In this document: positions 7,809-16,376 of the stretch, piece after piece | Layout: each line of letters begins with the position of its first letter | Position numbering within the stretch: the first letter of the stretch is position 1 | Source: Oscillospiraceae bacterium | GTDB lineage: Bacteria > Bacillota > Clostridia > Oscillospirales > Oscillospiraceae | Reading direction: 5' to 3' | DNA: 64,000 nucleotides | Assembly (NCBI GenBank): GCA_017527825.1 | Contig: JAFXPO010000044.1 | Coordinates: forward strand, 1-64,000 | Made by a program: the position numbers and the translations under genes | Notes under the pieces: model-generated | Databases searched by the model: none | Seen by the model: only the letters and a program-made list of their open reading frames with translations | What the model was told of the DNA's origin: nothing

Positions 7809-8909
7809 ATGTCCAAGAAAATCAATCCGCTGGTACTCATTTCCGGTCTCGCCGTCGGCGTCGCGGCACTGCTGCTCACCGCCCTCGGCAACCCCGCCAA
7901 CATGGGCTTCTGCATCGCCTGCTTCATCCGCGACATCGCGGGCGCGACGCAGCTGCACACCGCGGCGCCGGTGCAGTACTTCCGTCCTGAGATCGTCGGT
8001 CTCGTGCTCGGCTCCACCGTCATGGCGCTCGCCACGAAGGAATTCAAGCCCCGCGCCGGTTCCTCCCCCGCAACGCGCTTCATCGTCGGCGCGTTTGTGA
8101 TGATCGGCGCGCTGGTGTTCCTCGGCTGCCCGCTGCGCATGGTCATCCGCATGGGCGGCGGCGACCTGAACGCCTTCGTCGGTCTTCTTGGCTTCTTCCT
8201 CGGCATCCTCATCGGCGTGTTCTTCCTCAAGAAGGACTTCACGCTCAAGCGCACCTATGAGGTCACCACAACCGATGGCCTTGCCCTGCCGGGTCTGCTG
8301 GCGGTACTGTTCGTCATCTTCCTCGCCGTACCCGCGCTGTTCGTGTTTTCCGAATCCGGTCCCGGCTCCAAGCACGCGCCGATGGCTGTGTCCCTGCTCG
8401 TCGCCCTCGTGGTCGGTGCGCTGGCGCAGAAGTCCCGCCTGTGCATGGTCGGCGGAATGCGTGACGCGGTCATGTTCAAGGACTTCAACCTGCTCTCCGG
8501 TTTCGGCGCGATCTTTGTCACGGTGCTGCTGGGCAACGTCATCCTCGGCAAGTTCGGCGGCTTCTCCACCCTCTCCCAGCCCATCGCCCACTCCAGTGAG
8601 CTGTGGAATCTGCTGGGCATGGTGCTCGTCGGCTGGGGCAGTGTGCTGCTCGGTGGCTGCCCGCTGCGCCAGCTCATCCTCGCGGGCGAGGGCAACGGCG
8701 ATTCCACCGTGACCGTGCTCGGCATGCTCGTCGGCGCGGCATTTGCCCATAACTTCAAGCTCGCCGGCGGCGCGGACAGCGTCGTGGACGGCGTGTACAA
8801 GGTCGGCGGCATCGGCGCTAACGGCAAAGCCGCGGTTTGCATCGGCTTCGCGGTGCTGCTGGTCATTTCCCTGATGAACTGCTCAATGCTCAAAAAGGAG
8901 GCAAACTAA
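7809..8909 (+). CDS. yedE: YedE-family putative selenium/sulfur-species transporter
   Basis: A 366-residue polytopic membrane protein of the YeeE/YedE family. It is an internal duplication: each half has a cysteine pair region (GFCIACFIRD and SRLCMVGGMRD) and a GCPLR motif (FLGCPLRMVIRMGGGD and GGCPLRQLILAGEG). In the related YeeE thiosulfate transporter such cysteines line the pore. The variant next to yqeB/selD/TusA-like genes is annotated as a putative selenium transporter. Ribosome site GAAAGGAAG precedes ATG 7809, and the TusA-like gene follows after one base. The transported species could be selenium or a sulfur compound; context favours selenium. Confidence 0.88.
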   Translation: MSKKINPLVLISGLAVGVAALLLTALGNPANMGFCIACFIRDIAGATQLHTAAPVQYFRPEIVGLVLGSTVMALATKEFKPRAGSSPATRFIVGAFVMIGALVFLGCPLRMVIRMGGGDLNAFVGLLGFFLGILIGVFFLKKDFTLKRTYEVTTTDGLALPGLLAVLFVIFLAVPALFVFSESGPGSKHAPMAVSLLVALVVGALAQKSRLCMVGGMRDAVMFKDFNLLSGFGAIFVTVLLGNVILGKFGGFSTLSQPIAHSSELWNLLGMVLVGWGSVLLGGCPLRQLILAGEGNGDSTVTVLGMLVGAAFAHNFKLAGGADSVVDGVYKVGGIGANGKAAVCIGFAVLLVISLMNCSMLKKEAN

Positions 8910-8910
8910 C

Positions 8911-9114
8911 ATGATCGACGCCAGAGGTCAGAGCTGCCCGATCCCCGTGGTCATGGTGCAGCAGGAGGTCAACAAGAACCACCCCGGCGAGCTGCAGGTG
9001 CAGGTGGACGCCATGGTCTGCGTGGAGAACATCTCGCGCTACGCCGCCTCGCAGGGTTACGCCGTCTCCGTGAAGGAGTCCGGCGGCGAGTACACCTTAA
9101 CGCTGAAAAAGTGA
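8911..9114 (+). CDS. TusA/SirA-like sulfur (selenium) carrier
   Basis: A 67-residue TusA-fold protein with the CPxP motif (Cys9-Pro-Ile-Pro) directly after the N-terminal GQS. TusA-like proteins carry persulfide on this cysteine; the copies paired with YedE are proposed to carry sulfur or selenium from the transporter. It corresponds to the N-terminal half of YedF, with DUF3343 (5026-5262) resembling the other half, so the usual YedF fusion appears split here. AAAAAGGAGG lies upstream; a terminator hairpin follows seven bases after the stop. Confidence 0.88.
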   Translation: MIDARGQSCPIPVVMVQQEVNKNHPGELQVQVDAMVCVENISRYAASQGYAVSVKESGGEYTLTLKK

Positions 9115-9121
9115 ACATCTG

Positions 9122-9157
9122 AAGCAGGAAGCCGCGCGGTCGCGCGGCTTCCTGCTT
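9122..9157 (+). terminator. Terminator after the TusA-like gene
   Basis: A perfect 16-bp stem (9122-9137 with 9142-9157) with a 4-base loop. The T run is short, but the stem is very stable. Confidence 0.8.
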
Positions 9158-9199
9158 TCGTGATTCTTGTGATAGAACCACGAAAAGCCTCACAAGCCC

Positions 9200-9227
9200 T
9201 TGCTTTTTAGCGTCTCTATGGTATAAT
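9200..9227 (+). promoter_or_regulatory. Promoter of the one-chain molybdenum hydroxylase
   Basis: TTGCTT (9200-9205), 16-base spacer, TATAAT (9222-9227), a layout identical to the permease promoter at 3051-3078. Confidence 0.75.
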
Positions 9228-9289
9228 GAATAAAATATATGAGCATGGCTGAATAATTTTTGTTAATTTTTTTCAAAAGGAGCAGCGTT

Positions 9290-11872
9290 ATGGCGACGTT
9301 TACCGTGAACGGGCAGACCGTCACTGCGGAAAAAAATCAGAAATTGATCCGCTTTTTGCGGGATACGCTGCACCTGACCAGCGTAAAGGACGGATGCAGT
9401 GAGGGCGCCTGCGGCACCTGCACCGTGCTCATAGACGGCAAGCCCACCAAAGCCTGCGTCCCGCAGACAGACAAACTGGAGGGCAAGCGCATCGTCACCG
9501 TCGAGGGTCTATCCGACTGGGAAAAGGACGTGTTCACCTACGCCTTCGGTGAAGCGGGCGCGGTGCAGTGCGGCTTCTGCATCCCCGGCATGGTGATCTG
9601 TGCCAAGGGGCTTATCGACCAGAACCCTGCTCCCAGCCGCGAGGAGGCGGCGTTTGCCATTCGCGGCAACATCTGCCGCTGCACGGGTTACGTCAAAATC
9701 ATCGACGGTATTCTGCTCGCGGCAAAGCTCTTCCGCGAGGGCAAAATTCCCGCGCCCTCCGCCGACGATTGGCAGGTTGGCTCCCGCGTCCACCGCATTG
9801 ACGTGGCGGAAAAAGTTCAGGGTTATGGCAAATACCCCGACGATATCTATGTGGACGGCATGTGCTATGGCAGCGCCGTGCGCTCGCAATACGCCCGCGC
9901 CCGCGTGCTGAGCATTGACACCGCCGAGGCGGCGGCGCTGCCCGGCGTGGTCTGCGTGCTGACGCAGAAGGACATCCCCGGCAAGGTCAACGTGGGGCAC
10001 ATCAAGAAGGATCAGCCGACGCTCATCGGCGTGGGCGAGATCACCCACTACTTAGGCGACGCCGTGGCGCTGGTCTGCGCACGGGATGCCGAGACGCTGG
10101 AGGCGGCGAAGAAGCTGGTCAAGGTGGAGTATGAGGTCCTTCCCGCCGTTCACAATCCCACCGAGGCGGCGGCACCGGACGCGCCGCTGGTCTTTGAAGC
10201 CGACGAAACCAATGTCCAGGCGCACAAGCACGTCTCCCGCGGCGACGCAGAGACCGCGATCCAAAACAGCAAGTATGTGATCCACGAGCGCTTCGAAACG
10301 CCGTGGACCGAGCACGCGTTCCTTGAGCCTGAGTGCTGCGTGGCGCTGCCGCTTCCCAACGGCGGCGTGAAGCTGCTGACCACCGACCAAAGCTCTCACA
10401 CGACGCTGCATGAGTGCGCGTCCATGCTGGGCGTGGATTTTGAGCACTGTCTCGTGGAGAACCAGCTCGTCGGCGGCGGCTTCGGCGGCAAGGAGGACAT
10501 GTCGGTACAGCACCACGCGGCGCTGATCGCCTATGTCGCGAAGGTGCCGGTGAAGGTCAAGCTGACGCGGCAGGAGTCCATCCTGATCCACCCCAAGCGT
10601 CATCCCATGTGGATGGATTTCACCATGGGCTGCGACGAAAACGGCATCATTCAGGGCGTGAAGGCGCGGGTCGTGTCCGACACGGGCGCGTTCGCGTCCC
10701 TCGGCGGACCGGTGCTGGAACGTGCCTGTACCCACGCCGCCGGTCCCTACGCCTATGAAAACTTTGAGATCACCGGCGACGCGTATTATACCAACAACCC
10801 GCCCGCGGGCGCGTTCCGCGGCTTTGGCGTGACGCAGACCTGCTTCGCCACAGAAACACTGCTGAACATGATGGCGGACAAGGTGGGCATTTCCCCGTGG
10901 GAGATTCGTTACCGCAATGCCATCCGCCCCGGCGGCGCGCTGCCCAACGGGCAGATTGTCGGCGCGGAGACCGGTCTTGTCGAAACCCTGGAGGCGGTCA
11001 AGCCATACTACGACGAAGCGATCCGGAACGGCGACCCCGTGGGTCTTGCCTGCGCGATGAAGAACGCTGGCGTCGGCGTGGGTCTCCCCGACTGGGGACG
11101 CGCGAAGTTGATCGTCGAGGACGACGCGAAGGTGCATATCTACTCCGGCGCATCCTGCATTGGGCAGGGACTTGGCACGGTGCTGACGCAGATGGTGGTC
11201 ACCAACGCCCGCGTCCGGTCGGAGGACGTCGTCTACGAGCGCAGCAACACCTGGATCGCGCCGGACTCCGGCGACACCTCCGGCTCCCGCCAGACGCTGG
11301 TCACCGGCGAGGCGGTGCGCCGCGCCTGTGAAAAGCTGGCCGAGGCGCTGCAAGGCAAATCCCTTGTCGACCTGCGTGGACAGGAGTTCTACGGCGAGTA
11401 CCTCGCCGCCACCGATCCGCTGGGCGCGGACAAGCCGAATCCCGTGTCCCACGTTGCCTACGGCTACGCCACGCAGCTGTGCATTCTGGATAAAGAGACC
11501 GGCAGGGTCAAGCAGATGGTCGCGGCGCATGACGTTGGCAAGGCGGTCAATCCCCTCTCCTGCGAGGGGCAGATCGAGGGCGGCGTGGTCATGTCTATGG
11601 GCTACGCCCTCACCGAGCGCTATCCCATCGACGAGAGCTGCAAGCCCACAGCGAAATACGGCACGCTGGGACTGCTCCGCGCGCCGGATGTGCCGCCGGT
11701 CAAGGCGATCGTCATCGACAAGCCGGGGCTGAACCTCGCGAACGGCGCCATCGGCATCGGTGAAATCACGTCCATCCCTACCGCGCCCGCCATCGCGGAC
11801 GCCTACTACCGGCTGGACGGTCAGCGCCGGTTCTCCCTGCCGCTGGACAATACCCCCTACAAAAAGAAATAA
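9290..11872 (+). CDS. xdh: One-chain molybdenum hydroxylase (selenium-dependent xanthine dehydrogenase type)
   Basis: An 860-residue enzyme that joins a 2Fe-2S ferredoxin domain (Cys36, 41, 44, 56), a second 2Fe-2S helical domain (Cys94, 97, 129, 131) and the two molybdopterin-binding domains from about residue 180 to the end. The FAD domain is absent, so electrons must pass to another carrier. Near the C-terminus GIGEITSIPTAPAI contains the likely catalytic glutamate, Glu825, in place of the GEP form of classical xanthine dehydrogenases. This layout and its yqeB/yqeC/selD neighbours match the selenium-dependent xanthine dehydrogenase family. ATG 9290 is behind AAAAGGAG. It hydroxylates a purine or related heterocycle; xanthine is the family name, not proven here. 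Confidence 0.9.
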   Translation: MATFTVNGQTVTAEKNQKLIRFLRDTLHLTSVKDGCSEGACGTCTVLIDGKPTKACVPQTDKLEGKRIVTVEGLSDWEKDVFTYAFGEAGAVQCGFCIPGMVICAKGLIDQNPAPSREEAAFAIRGNICRCTGYVKIIDGILLAAKLFREGKIPAPSADDWQVGSRVHRIDVAEKVQGYGKYPDDIYVDGMCYGSAVRSQYARARVLSIDTAEAAALPGVVCVLTQKDIPGKVNVGHIKKDQPTLIGVGEITHYLGDAVALVCARDAETLEAAKKLVKVEYEVLPAVHNPTEAAAPDAPLVFEADETNVQAHKHVSRGDAETAIQNSKYVIHERFETPWTEHAFLEPECCVALPLPNGGVKLLTTDQSSHTTLHECASMLGVDFEHCLVENQLVGGGFGGKEDMSVQHHAALIAYVAKVPVKVKLTRQESILIHPKRHPMWMDFTMGCDENGIIQGVKARVVSDTGAFASLGGPVLERACTHAAGPYAYENFEITGDAYYTNNPPAGAFRGFGVTQTCFATETLLNMMADKVGISPWEIRYRNAIRPGGALPNGQIVGAETGLVETLEAVKPYYDEAIRNGDPVGLACAMKNAGVGVGLPDWGRAKLIVEDDAKVHIYSGASCIGQGLGTVLTQMVVTNARVRSEDVVYERSNTWIAPDSGDTSGSRQTLVTGEAVRRACEKLAEALQGKSLVDLRGQEFYGEYLAATDPLGADKPNPVSHVAYGYATQLCILDKETGRVKQMVAAHDVGKAVNPLSCEGQIEGGVVMSMGYALTERYPIDESCKPTAKYGTLGLLRAPDVPPVKAIVIDKPGLNLANGAIGIGEITSIPTAPAIADAYYRLDGQRRFSLPLDNTPYKKK

Positions 11873-12492
11873 CGCGGTCTCCCGCGCCATTTCATCAAAT
11901 CCCGGAGCGCTTCCTTTGTGTCCACGTCGGTCAATTCGGTCCGATCGATCTCGCACAGCAGCAGATCGTCCTCATGCCGCCGAATGACCGCGCTGCCACC
12001 CACGTCACCCGATAGCGATGATAACTCATCGTAATATTTCTTCGGAAATATACACGGATTGCCCCGCTTTCCGCCATGCGACGCCCCAATGATCCGCCCC
12101 GGTTGATCGACATAAGATTCGATCACCTTTTCCACGCTCTCCCGGCGCAGCAATGGCTGGTCGGAGACAAGGTACACAATCGCATCACACCCCTCGCGCA
12201 GCGCCTCGGTGCCGAGGCGCACCGTATGGCTGAGACCCCATTCCGGGTGCGGATTGCGCACGACGGTGAAGCCCCGCTTTTGGGCAAGGCGCTCCACCTC
12301 GTCGTACTGCGTCACCACGCAGACCGCGACGAGGCGCTCCGCCGGCACGGCGTCCAGCGCGCGTTCGACAAGCGTTTTGCCGTCCACCTCGGCGGCAAGC
12401 TTATTTTCGCCGAAGCGTTCGGCGTTCCCCGCCGCCATCAATACACAGCCGATGGCGTGCTCCGTTTTGTTTGTCATCTTCATCACCCGCAT
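11857..12492 (-). CDS. mocA: MocA-type molybdenum-cofactor nucleotidyltransferase
   Basis: A 211-residue MobA/MocA-fold protein. The nucleotide-binding start reads CVLMAAGNAERFGENKL, and SDQPLL is the metal-binding motif. Members attach CMP or AMP to molybdopterin for xanthine dehydrogenase family enzymes; the E. coli relative in the same kind of cluster is YgfJ. It converges on xdh with a 16-base overlap of coding ends. The start is uncertain: ATG codons at 12492, 12483 and 12477 are all in frame, none has a good ribosome site, and the promoter -10 box ends only four bases before 12492, so the mRNA may be leaderless. Confidence 0.88.
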   Translation of the reverse strand: MRVMKMTNKTEHAIGCVLMAAGNAERFGENKLAAEVDGKTLVERALDAVPAERLVAVCVVTQYDEVERLAQKRGFTVVRNPHPEWGLSHTVRLGTEALREGCDAIVYLVSDQPLLRRESVEKVIESYVDQPGRIIGASHGGKRGNPCIFPKKYYDELSSLSGDVGGSAVIRRHEDDLLLCEIDRTELTDVDTKEALRDLMKWRGRPRYFFL

Positions 12493-12495
12493 TCG

Positions 12496-12524
12496 ATTTT
12501 ACAAATACAGTATCGGCAAGTCAA
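12496..12524 (-). promoter_or_regulatory. Promoter of mocA
   Basis: Minus strand TTGACT (12519-12524), 17-base spacer, TAAAAT (12496-12501). Transcription should begin near 12489, that is within or just before the first codons of mocA. Confidence 0.7.
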
Positions 12525-12557
12525 CCCCGATTTATGAGAATGAGGAGGGCAACCGCC

Positions 12558-14873
12558 ATGAACAAGGTAGGCAGGAGCGAGATCCGCGTCGACGCCTTTG
12601 ACAAGGCAACCGGCCGGACGAAATACTACGAAGACCGTATGCCCGCGGGCGCGCTTTACATCCGCATCAAGCACGCGGAGATTGCCCACGGATTTGTCCG
12701 GCGCGTGGACACCGCGGCGGCTGTCGCCATTCCCGGCGTGGTAAAGGTACTCACCTGCTTCGACGTACCGGAGATCGACTTCCCCACCGCGGGGCATCCG
12801 TGGTCGATGGATCCGGGGCATCAGGACGTTGCCGACCGGCGGCTGCTGAACCGGCACGTCCGCTATTGGGGAGACGACGTGGCGGTGGTCATCGCGGAAA
12901 ACGAGGTGGCGGCGAATCAGGGCGTCCGTGCGCTGAAGGTGGAATACGAGGAGCTGCCCTTCGTCATCGACGCGCAAAAGGCGATGGAGCCCGGTGCGCC
13001 GCAGCTCCACGAGCGCTTTCCCAACAACATTTTGAAGCACACCGACATTCGCAAGGGCGACTATCAGGCGGCGATTCAGGAGCCGGGTCTCATCTGTGTG
13101 GACAAGTGGTACGACACCCCCACCGTGCAGCACTGCCACATCGAGAACTTCGGCTGCTACGCCTATGAGGAGAACGGGCGCATCGTGGTGGTTTCCTCCA
13201 CGCAGATTCCCCACATCATCCGCCGCGCCGTGGGTCAGGCGCTCGGTCGCCCATGGGCGGATATTGAGATCATCAAGCCCTACATCGGCGGCGGCTTCGG
13301 CAACAAGCAGGACGTGCTCTACGAGCCGCTGTGCGCGTGGTGCACCACGCAGGTGGGCGGGCGCTGCGTCCGGCTCGACTGCGCCCGCGAGGAGACCTTC
13401 GTCTCCAACCGCGTGCGCCACGCCATTCGTTTCCACATCATAACGTGGCTGCGGAGGGACGGCACCATCGTCGCCCGCAAGGTGGATTGCTTCTCCAATC
13501 AGGGCGCTTACGCCTCCCACGGTCACTCCATCGTGGCAAAGGCGATGGGGTCTTTCCCGCAGCATTACCCCTGTGACAACATGGAGTGCGACGCCTACAC
13601 CGTCTACACCAACCGTCCCGCGGCGGGCGCCATGCGCGGCTACGGCATGCCGCAGGCGAGCTTCGCCGACGAGAGCAACATTGAGGACTGCGCCCGCGCC
13701 ATCGGTATGGACTCCTACGAATTCCGCAAGAAGAACGTCATGCCGCGGGGCTTCCACGACGCGTTCACCGGCAACACGAATTATTACGACACCTACCGCG
13801 AGTGCATGGCAAAGGGCGCAGCGTACATCGACTTCGAGCGCAAAAAGAAAGAATTCGCGAACGATACCGGCGATATTCGACGCGGCATTGGTCTCGCGAC
13901 CTTCTGGTACAACACCGCGGTGTACCCCATCTCGCTGGAAACCTCGTCCAACCGCATGCTCTTAAACCTCGACGGCACGGTGACCTTCCAGTGCGGTGAG
14001 ACCGAGATCGGTCAGGGCGCGGACACCGCCTACGCCCAGATGGTCGCCGAGGCAGTGGGACTTGCCAGCTACCGCGACGTGCGCGTCAAGTCCTGCCAGG
14101 ACACCGACATTACGCCCACGGGTCTCGGCGCTTACGCATCACGGCAGACCTATGTCGCGGGCTTCTCCATCCGCCAGACGGCGGACATCCTTCGCGAGAA
14201 GATTTTGAAGTACGCCAATGAGGTCACCCGTCAGGCGGTGGGCTGCATGGACATTGTGGACGGCAACATCATTCGCAAGGAGGACGGAATAATCCTCATG
14301 TCGCTCAAGGAGCTGGCGATGACCGCGCAGTACAACCCCGTCCACAGCGAACACATCACCGCCGAGAGCACCTATACCATCCGCAACAACGCCTTCTCCT
14401 TCGGCTGCACCTTCGCCGAGGTGGAGGTGGATATCCCAATGTGCAAGGTGACGCTCAAAAACATCGTCAACGTCCACGACTGCGGCAGGCTCATCAACCC
14501 CGCCCTCGCCGCGGCGCAGGTTCACGGCGGCATGTCCATGGGCATCGGATACGGACTGTCTGAACAGCTCATCTTCGACGAGAAAACCGGCAAGCCCCTC
14601 AACGGCAACCTGCTGGACTACAAACTGTCCACCATCCTCGACCATCCGCATCTGGAGGCGGAGTTCATTGAGAACCCGGAGCCGACCTCGCCGTTTGGCA
14701 CCAAGGCGCTGGGTGAGCCACCCGTGTGCTCCTGCGCGCCGGCGATCCGCAACGCGATTCTCAACGCCACCGGCGTTGCCATCGACCATAACCCCATCAA
14801 CCCCCACGTCCTGTTCGCGGAATTCTCCAAGGCTGGACTCATTCAGGACGACTGGCGAGAGGAGGAAAAGTAA
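12558..14873 (+). CDS. xdhA: Xanthine dehydrogenase, molybdenum-binding subunit
   Basis: A 771-residue large subunit of the XdhA type, resembling E. coli XdhA (YgeS). It has the aldehyde oxidase/xanthine dehydrogenase a/b hammerhead at about 10-120 and molybdopterin domains after it. GGGFGNKQD and AAGAMRGYGMPQ are cofactor-binding motifs, and GTKALGEPP near residue 720 carries the likely catalytic Glu720. ATG 12558 follows GAGGAGGGC; the longer open frame reads into the divergent mocA promoter. It is the first gene of an xdhA-xdhB-xdhC operon with spacing of three bases and then a four-base overlap. With the FAD and Fe-S subunits it can use NAD+ as electron acceptor. Selenium dependence is possible but not readable from sequence. 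Confidence 0.92.
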   Translation: MNKVGRSEIRVDAFDKATGRTKYYEDRMPAGALYIRIKHAEIAHGFVRRVDTAAAVAIPGVVKVLTCFDVPEIDFPTAGHPWSMDPGHQDVADRRLLNRHVRYWGDDVAVVIAENEVAANQGVRALKVEYEELPFVIDAQKAMEPGAPQLHERFPNNILKHTDIRKGDYQAAIQEPGLICVDKWYDTPTVQHCHIENFGCYAYEENGRIVVVSSTQIPHIIRRAVGQALGRPWADIEIIKPYIGGGFGNKQDVLYEPLCAWCTTQVGGRCVRLDCAREETFVSNRVRHAIRFHIITWLRRDGTIVARKVDCFSNQGAYASHGHSIVAKAMGSFPQHYPCDNMECDAYTVYTNRPAAGAMRGYGMPQASFADESNIEDCARAIGMDSYEFRKKNVMPRGFHDAFTGNTNYYDTYRECMAKGAAYIDFERKKKEFANDTGDIRRGIGLATFWYNTAVYPISLETSSNRMLLNLDGTVTFQCGETEIGQGADTAYAQMVAEAVGLASYRDVRVKSCQDTDITPTGLGAYASRQTYVAGFSIRQTADILREKILKYANEVTRQAVGCMDIVDGNIIRKEDGIILMSLKELAMTAQYNPVHSEHITAESTYTIRNNAFSFGCTFAEVEVDIPMCKVTLKNIVNVHDCGRLINPALAAAQVHGGMSMGIGYGLSEQLIFDEKTGKPLNGNLLDYKLSTILDHPHLEAEFIENPEPTSPFGTKALGEPPVCSCAPAIRNAILNATGVAIDHNPINPHVLFAEFSKAGLIQDDWREEEK

Positions 14874-14876
14874 GCG

Positions 14877-15761
14877 ATGTATGACATGAAAGCGCTCTAT
14901 GAGGCGCTCAGCGTAGAAGACGCCATCGCGCTGCGCATCGAGCATCCCGAAGCGCAGATCATTGCCGGCGGCTCGGACGTGCTGGTGCAGATGCGTGAGG
15001 GTCGCCGCGCCGGCAAGGAGCTCATTTCCATTTATATGATTGACGCGCTGCGCGGCGTAAGCATCGACGAAGCCGAAAACCTCCGCATCGGCTCGCTCAC
15101 CAGCTTTTCCCACATCACCCGCGACCCGCTGATCCAGCGGTACTGCAACGTGCTCGGCGAGGCGGTGGATCAGGTCGGCTCGCCACAAATCCGCAACGTT
15201 GGAACCATCGGCGGCAACACCTGCAACGGCGTCACCTCCGCCGACTCCGCCTCCACCCTCCACGCGTGGGAGGCGATCGTGGAGTTGACGGGCAGGGGCG
15301 GCGTTCGCCGCGTGCCGATCAAGGATTTCTACATCAAGGCGGGCACGGTGGACATCAAGCCCGATGAAATCCAGACGGCGATCCTGATTCCCAAGGCGAG
15401 CTACGAAAACACCTGCGGTCACTACATCAAGTACGGTCTGCGCAACGCAATGGAAATCGCGACGCTGGGGTGCAGCGTCAACGTGCGCCTCTCCGCCGAC
15501 AAGCAGACCATCGAGCGCTGCCGCATTGCCTACGGCGTCGCGGGACCGGTGCCGATGCGCTGCCCCTCCGCCGAAGCGGTCGCGAACGGCGCGAAACCGA
15601 CGAAGGCGCTGGCGCGGGACTTCGCCCGCGCGGTGCTCGACGACATTAACCCCCGCGACTCATGGCGTGCCAGCAAGGCGTTCCGCCAGCACATCGCGGT
15701 GGAAATGGCAAAGCGCGCGCTGGCGGAATCGGTCAAATTGGCGGGAGGTGAATTGGCATGA
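14877..15761 (+). CDS. xdhB: Xanthine dehydrogenase, FAD-binding subunit
   Basis: A 294-residue FAD subunit, close in plan to E. coli XdhB. FAD-binding motifs are IIAGGSDVLVQMREG (about residues 28-42) and NVGTIGGNTCNGVTSADSA (about 107-125), plus the C-terminal SWRASKAFRQH segment. It accepts electrons from the 2Fe-2S subunit and passes them to NAD+. The ribosome site AGGAGG lies in the end of xdhA. The stop overlaps xdhC by four bases. Confidence 0.93.
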   Translation: MYDMKALYEALSVEDAIALRIEHPEAQIIAGGSDVLVQMREGRRAGKELISIYMIDALRGVSIDEAENLRIGSLTSFSHITRDPLIQRYCNVLGEAVDQVGSPQIRNVGTIGGNTCNGVTSADSASTLHAWEAIVELTGRGGVRRVPIKDFYIKAGTVDIKPDEIQTAILIPKASYENTCGHYIKYGLRNAMEIATLGCSVNVRLSADKQTIERCRIAYGVAGPVPMRCPSAEAVANGAKPTKALARDFARAVLDDINPRDSWRASKAFRQHIAVEMAKRALAESVKLAGGELA

Positions 15762-16252
15762 GTCAGTATAAGCTGATCCACTGCACCATCAATGGCAAGG
15801 AAGTCGAAAAGATGGTGGACGTGCGCGCGTCGCTCACCGACATGCTGCGCGATGACTACCACCTCACATCCGTTAAGAAGGGCTGCGAGGTCGGCGAGTG
15901 CGGCGCGTGCAACGTGCTGATCGACGGCGAGGCATTCAACTCCTGCATCTACCTTGCGGTCTGGGCGGAGGGCAAGCACATCGAGACGCTGGAGGGACTG
16001 CTCTCCCCTGAGGGCGAGCTGAGCGATATTCAGCGCTCGTTTGTGGAGGAAACCGCTATCCAGTGCGGCTTCTGCATCCCCGGCTTTATCATGACGGCGG
16101 TGGAGATTCTCAACACCGGCAAGCTCTACACCGACGATCAGCTGCGCCGTCTGCTCTCCGGTCACCTGTGCCGCTGTACGGGCTATGAGAACATCTTCCG
16201 CGCGGTGAAAAAGACCATGTACCGCCGCCACGGCAAACCAATCGATTTCTGA
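15758..16252 (+). CDS. xdhC: Xanthine dehydrogenase, 2Fe-2S subunit
   Basis: A 164-residue electron-transfer subunit with two 2Fe-2S clusters: plant-type Cys43, 48, 51, 63 and the helical-domain set Cys103, 106, 138, 140 (CGFC...CRC). It links the molybdenum site of xdhA to the FAD of xdhB. Here xdhC means the Fe-S subunit as in E. coli, not the XdhC cofactor-insertion protein. It is the last gene of the operon, followed by a hairpin. Confidence 0.93.
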   Translation: MSQYKLIHCTINGKEVEKMVDVRASLTDMLRDDYHLTSVKKGCEVGECGACNVLIDGEAFNSCIYLAVWAEGKHIETLEGLLSPEGELSDIQRSFVEETAIQCGFCIPGFIMTAVEILNTGKLYTDDQLRRLLSGHLCRCTGYENIFRAVKKTMYRRHGKPIDF

Positions 16253-16258
16253 CAAAAA

Positions 16259-16288
16259 CCCCTTCCGTGACAATCGCCGCGGAAGGGG
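16259..16288 (+). terminator. Terminator of the xdhABC operon
   Basis: A 9-bp stem (16259-16267 with 16280-16288) with a 12-base loop, then TTGTTT. It starts seven bases after the xdhC stop. Confidence 0.7.
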
Positions 16289-16344
16289 TTGTTTCATGAT
16301 TCAAGCGCCTCGGTCAGGGTTTCCAGCAATCACCCGACTTGTCA

Positions 16345-16375
16345 AAAGAAGCGCGGCAAAAAGCTGCGCTTCTTT
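16345..16375 (-). terminator. Terminator after folC
   Basis: A 13-bp stem with one G-U pair (16345-16357 with 16363-16375) and a 5-base loop, directly beyond the folC stop; on the minus strand it ends in TTCTTTT. Confidence 0.75.
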
Positions 16376-16376
16376 G

